Source: Solimicrobium sp040544425
Lineage (GTDB): Bacteria > Pseudomonadota > Gammaproteobacteria > Burkholderiales > Burkholderiaceae_D
Length of the DNA stretch: 7,192 nucleotides
Direction of reading: 5' to 3'
Assembly: GCA_040544425.1 (NCBI GenBank)
Contig: JBEONO010000057.1
Location: forward strand, 1-7,192
Both the position numbers and the translations under genes were made by a program. Below, in pieces: positions 5,109-7,192 of this stretch (position 1 is the stretch's first letter; the number at the start of each line of letters is the position of its first letter). The notes beneath the pieces are model-generated. The model worked only from the letters and a program-made list of their open reading frames with translations, was not told the origin of the DNA and ran no database searches.

Positions 5109-5876
5109 CTAATAGAACAGCATCGGCATACCGTTAATTTGTGTCGTAATTTGCAAACCCAATACGTTACCATTGGGGTCAATCCGGAAGCAGTTCGAGT
5201 AGGTCCCTCCGCTCAAATTGTCGCTGATACCAGCTTGCGTCAGTTGAATAGTGTCTGTCAGGCACAGCAATGCAGTAGTTGACGTGTCAGCTGACAAACC
5301 AATTGTTTCGGTCAGTGTCGCATCGACTACTACATTAGTTGAATCTCGATAAACAGTTGCGGCGTACGATGGAAACGTCTGACCGACTAATCCGCTTACT
5401 GGCGCAACTTGGAAGCTGTTGACGACTTCTGATCCTCCCGGGACATTGGACACCGAGCCAAGGAATTGGTAAGGCGATTGAATATAATAATTTGTTGACG
5501 TTATTGTCTGCAACGTGCTGGAGTTTTCCGACAATGCCTGCGTGATATTGGCAGTGCTAGCCGGAGTAGTGCCAAACAGGGCGGGTTGCCCCGGAACGGA
5601 TGAATATTGAATCGTGTATATATTTCCATAGCCGTCTACCGAATTTACGGTATATGCGTAATTTTGAGTGGCGATGTTGATCAACCCTTGCGCTATCGAA
5701 AATGAAGCGCTGGACGCGACGGGAGCCGCCAGAGGCGGGATGGATGGGGTAGCCTGACAAACTAACGGGTCGCCATAGGCATCGTAACCGCAAATATCGG
5801 AGTTACCCCCGCACCCGGCAAGCGCAAGCAGTGAAACCATCGAAAGACCGAATAACTTTGTACTATCGGGAAGCAT
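5109..5876 (-). CDS. Putative outer-membrane or periplasmic lipoprotein, 255 aa
   Basis: A lipoprotein signal peptide is clear: MLPDSTKLFGLSMVSLLALAGC, with the lipobox LAGC and C22 as the lipidated residue. The residues after it (GGNSD) contain no aspartate at position +2, so export to the outer membrane by the Lol system is expected. The mature part is rich in Ser, Thr, Asn, Val and Tyr, beta-strand-prone, and contains four further cysteines (ICGYD, LVCQ, LLCLT, SNCFR) that may form two disulfides. It has no motif I can assign; the composition suggests a beta-rich surface protein. ATG 5876 is chosen over an upstream ATG at 5894 because GAGGAG at 5883-5888 lies 6 nt before it and because the signal peptide begins there. 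It stands alone, 210 nt from the next gene upstream. Confidence 0.75.
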   Translation of the reverse strand: MLPDSTKLFGLSMVSLLALAGCGGNSDICGYDAYGDPLVCQATPSIPPLAAPVASSASFSIAQGLINIATQNYAYTVNSVDGYGNIYTIQYSSVPGQPALFGTTPASTANITQALSENSSTLQTITSTNYYIQSPYQFLGSVSNVPGGSEVVNSFQVAPVSGLVGQTFPSYAATVYRDSTNVVVDATLTETIGLSADTSTTALLCLTDTIQLTQAGISDNLSGGTYSNCFRIDPNGNVLGLQITTQINGMPMLFY

Positions 5877-5882
5877 AAAAAT

Positions 5883-5888
5883 CTCCTC
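5883..5888 (-). promoter_or_regulatory. Strong ribosome binding site of the 255-aa lipoprotein gene
   Basis: On the minus strand GAGGAG precedes the ATG at 5876 with 6-nt spacing. It overlaps the codons that an ATG start at 5894 would use, and so decides for the shorter protein. Confidence 0.7.
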
Positions 5889-5915
5889 AGCCATTGCATC
5901 ATCCGATGCTTATCA

Positions 5916-5945
5916 AATTTATTTGCCGACGTGCTGATTTGCCAA
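5916..5945 (-). promoter_or_regulatory. Candidate sigma70-type promoter of the lipoprotein gene
   Basis: TTGGCA (5945-5940, five of six matches to the -35 consensus) and TAAATT (5921-5916, four of six for -10) are 18 bp apart, ending 39 nt before the start codon. Spacing and position are reasonable, but such matches are common in A/T-rich DNA. Confidence 0.3.
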
Positions 5946-6086
5946 TGAGTTCGAAATTGTTGTCAGCTACTTGCAATTGGCAAACTGCAGGCAGATAAGC
6001 GGTGCCCTGATGTTGCAGAATGCATATTGCTGTTCTATGCACGGTACCAAACATGTAGAGCTTCAGGTTTCGAAAAAACGATCAGA

Positions 6087-6584
6087 TTAGCGATGGCCAC
6101 GACCATGCGAGACAAATCCGCCATGTTCGACACTTCTTCCAACATCGTTTGTGCCACCATTGCCGCCATGCCAGCCACGGTATCCATTATTTCCGTAGCC
6201 GCGATAACCGCCGTAACCACCATACCAAGGATAACCACCATACCAAGGATAACCACCATACCAACCACTACTCCAGCCTAAGCCACCCCAATATCCGAAG
6301 CCCGCGTTATAAAACGGGCTGTCGTAGTAGCCGCCATAATAAGGGTCGTAGGCGTAGATAGCGGTGGTCGTCGTATAGTTGACGCTGTCTGCAACTGGAA
6401 CTTCATTTGTTGGCATCGGCGCGACATAAATATTGGGCCGCATGCCCACATACTGGCCATTTACATATGTTGGTAGTAAATCGCTTGTCATCCGATAGCC
6501 TGTTGGCTGCGGGTAGCTGACGCAAGCATCAAGTGCCATTAGAATAGCAATCGCCGACACCAGGCTCAATAATCGAATGTTCAT
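6087..6584 (-). CDS. Gly/Tyr-rich putative lipoprotein, 165 aa
   Basis: The N-terminus MNIRLLSLVSAIAILMALDAC is a signal sequence with a lipobox-like LDAC; D at -2 is unusual, so lipidation at C21 is likely but not certain. The mature protein starts with VSYPQPTGY, has a Pro/Val-rich stretch to about residue 70, and then a low-complexity region (about 79-145) packed with Gly, Tyr and Trp, including tandem YGGYPW units at 109-120. It ends in a Gly/His/Arg-rich tail. Such regions are found in bacterial surface proteins described as glycine-zipper or GY-rich, and no enzyme motif is present. ATG 6584 is preferred to the earlier in-frame start at 6626 because an AGGGGGA site stands just upstream (6588-6594) and the signal begins there. 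It has no near partner: 210 nt separate it from the next lipoprotein gene. Confidence 0.7.
   Translation of the reverse strand: MNIRLLSLVSAIAILMALDACVSYPQPTGYRMTSDLLPTYVNGQYVGMRPNIYVAPMPTNEVPVADSVNYTTTTAIYAYDPYYGGYYDSPFYNAGFGYWGGLGWSSGWYGGYPWYGGYPWYGGYGGYRGYGNNGYRGWHGGNGGTNDVGRSVEHGGFVSHGRGHR
6215..6264 (-). repeat. 18-bp tandem repeat coding for YGGYPW
   Basis: On the plus strand the unit AACCACCATACCAAGGAT occurs at 6215-6232 and 6233-6250 with no mismatch, and a partial third copy (14 bases) follows at 6251-6264. The unit is a multiple of three, so copy changes would keep the reading frame and merely lengthen or shorten the aromatic-glycine part of the lipoprotein. Confidence 0.85.
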
Positions 6585-7051
6585 AATTCCCCCTGAATCG
6601 CCGGATTTGATCAGTGCCACGAACAAGGCAAATTGTAGAAGTTAGCGCAAGTTGCAGTTGTCGGCTTCAAGCTCAATTCTATTGTTCAGTCAATCCTGAA
6701 ATCAGACGCTGACAAAATGAATTTTTCACGCAATTTTAACGGTCAATTCTTATTGTCACCCTAATCGCAGCATGTGCAGATTAAATATTTTTCATATTCA
6801 TTTACCCGAATACCGGCTCTTCGGCTATTCGGGGGAGCTCTCAAAACGGTGCCCAATCCCGCTCCCACTATCATGGACGCACAACTTGTTACGCTTAACA
6901 CATCAAAAATGGGGAATTTGTCTTTTTTGTGACAAAGCAATAAACATAGGACAGGTCTGCCCACCGCGGTTAGGGCCAATAAAAGTTTTTAAAAATTGAA
7001 TGGCAAAGCGCCACAGCGAAATGCAGCGTTTTTTCAAAAACACCATTTGTG
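6585..7051. other. Region without a convincing gene
   Basis: Both strands contain only short open frames lacking ribosome binding sites. The left part (6585-6770) is A/T-rich and should hold the promoter of the Gly/Tyr-rich lipoprotein gene; TTGACT and TTGACC hexamers occur on the minus strand but without well-placed -10 partners. A hairpin at 6805-6833 is the only clear structure. The region may be remains of genes broken by IS insertion. Confidence 0.5.
6805..6833. repeat. Stable hairpin in the non-coding region
   Basis: CCCGAATA (6805-6812) pairs with TATTCGGG (6826-6833). Inside, CCG (6813-6815) pairs with CGG (6822-6824), with one bulged C. No T-run follows on either strand, so it is not a standard terminator. 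It could be part of a small RNA or a protein binding site. Confidence 0.45.
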
Positions 7052-7192
7052 TGAATCGCCCCGGAATTCCTAGACACCGCTGAGCCTCTCAAAATACTGC
7101 TTCTCATAATCCACTGGTGAGAGTCGTCCGGAAGAACTGTGACGGCGCTTCGGATTGTAAAACATTTCGATGTAATCAAATACATCAGCCTT
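7052..7192 (-). mobile_element. IS3-family insertion sequence, one end only
   Basis: The element enters from the right edge. Its outer end is placed at 7052, where TGAATCGCCCCGG begins: IS3-family ends start with 5'-TG, and this sequence lies 18 nt past the OrfB stop. The other end and any target duplication lie outside the window. Confidence 0.75.
7070..7192 (-). CDS. IS3-family transposase OrfB, C-terminal end (partial)
   Basis: Only the last 40 residues are in the window, in a frame open to the right edge and ending with TAG at 7072-7070. The sequence reads DYIEMFYNPKRRHSSSGRLSP and then VDYEKQYFERLSGV. The 'I-x-x-F/Y-Y-N-x-x-R-R-H' block followed by 'S-P-x-x-Y/F-E' is the standard C-terminal end of IS3-family DDE integrase-type transposases (rve domain), just after the catalytic glutamate. 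Whether the full gene is intact cannot be judged. Confidence 0.85.
   Translation of the reverse strand, partial: KADVFDYIEMFYNPKRRHSSSGRLSPVDYEKQYFERLSGV

Noticed and set aside
4964..5182. Minus-strand open frame reaching into the intergenic region 4828-5108
   Set aside because: It starts inside the lipoprotein gene in another frame and has no binding site for ribosomes. I see no gene or clear terminator in 4828-5108.
6215..6264. CRISPR-like tandem units
   Set aside because: The units are contiguous with no spacers, and they code for peptide repeats within a gene.
6027..6281. Plus-strand frames rich in Thr/Ile or His opposite the Gly/Tyr-rich lipoprotein gene
   Set aside because: They are shadows of the tandem repeats; their repetitive composition follows from the YGGYPW coding strand.
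6761..6979. Minus-strand frame with a lipobox-like SVTSC followed by a glycine-rich stretch
   Set aside because: There is no good start or ribosome binding site, the segment before the cysteine contains an aspartate and is too weakly hydrophobic, and the tail crosses a hairpin. It may be a relic but is not supportable as a gene.

Overview
The window looks like an accessory, insertion-sequence-rich stretch of a proteobacterial chromosome, probably gammaproteobacterial. The reasons are the families of the three insertion sequences, the Gram-negative lipoprotein signals and the moderate base composition. No core housekeeping gene, rRNA or tRNA is present, so the genus cannot be fixed.

Left part (1-1960, + strand). 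The C-terminal third of an IS1182-family transposase (about 91-477) and a likely IS terminus (about 650-675) mark a decayed element with its 5' part missing. It abuts a small unrecognised protein gene (716-1051), whose apparent upstream start lies inside the IS tail. Next is a two-gene unit with an 8-nt overlap: an unrecognised 75-aa protein (1264-1491) and an exported NTF2/SnoaL-like (DUF4440-type) protein (1484-1960).

Middle part (about 2050-4210, - strand). This is an IS91-family element. A tyrosine recombinase gene (4186-3629) is followed 9 nt later by the HUH Y2 transposase gene (3619-2426). The recombinase has every catalytic residue but lacks the usual N-terminal core-binding domain. 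Downstream of the transposase is a gene-free stretch with three hairpins, the likely oriIS region. Upstream of the recombinase, 4211-4608 has no gene but holds two copies of a roughly 39-bp repeat in opposite orientation, 191 bp apart.

Right part (4609-6584, - strand). Three genes for envelope proteins follow: a 69-aa single-span membrane protein whose start codon sits in a perfect hairpin, a 255-aa Ser/Thr-rich lipoprotein, and a 165-aa Gly/Tyr-rich putative lipoprotein with tandem YGGYPW repeats. They are far apart and probably transcribed separately. From 6585 to 7051 no convincing gene is seen. The window ends inside an IS3-family element (7052 onward), of which the terminal repeat and the last 40 codons of OrfB are visible.

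No complete new system is evident. The best leads are the inverted repeat pair beside the shortened recombinase, the hairpin cluster at the presumed IS91 origin end, and the start-codon hairpin of the small membrane protein.
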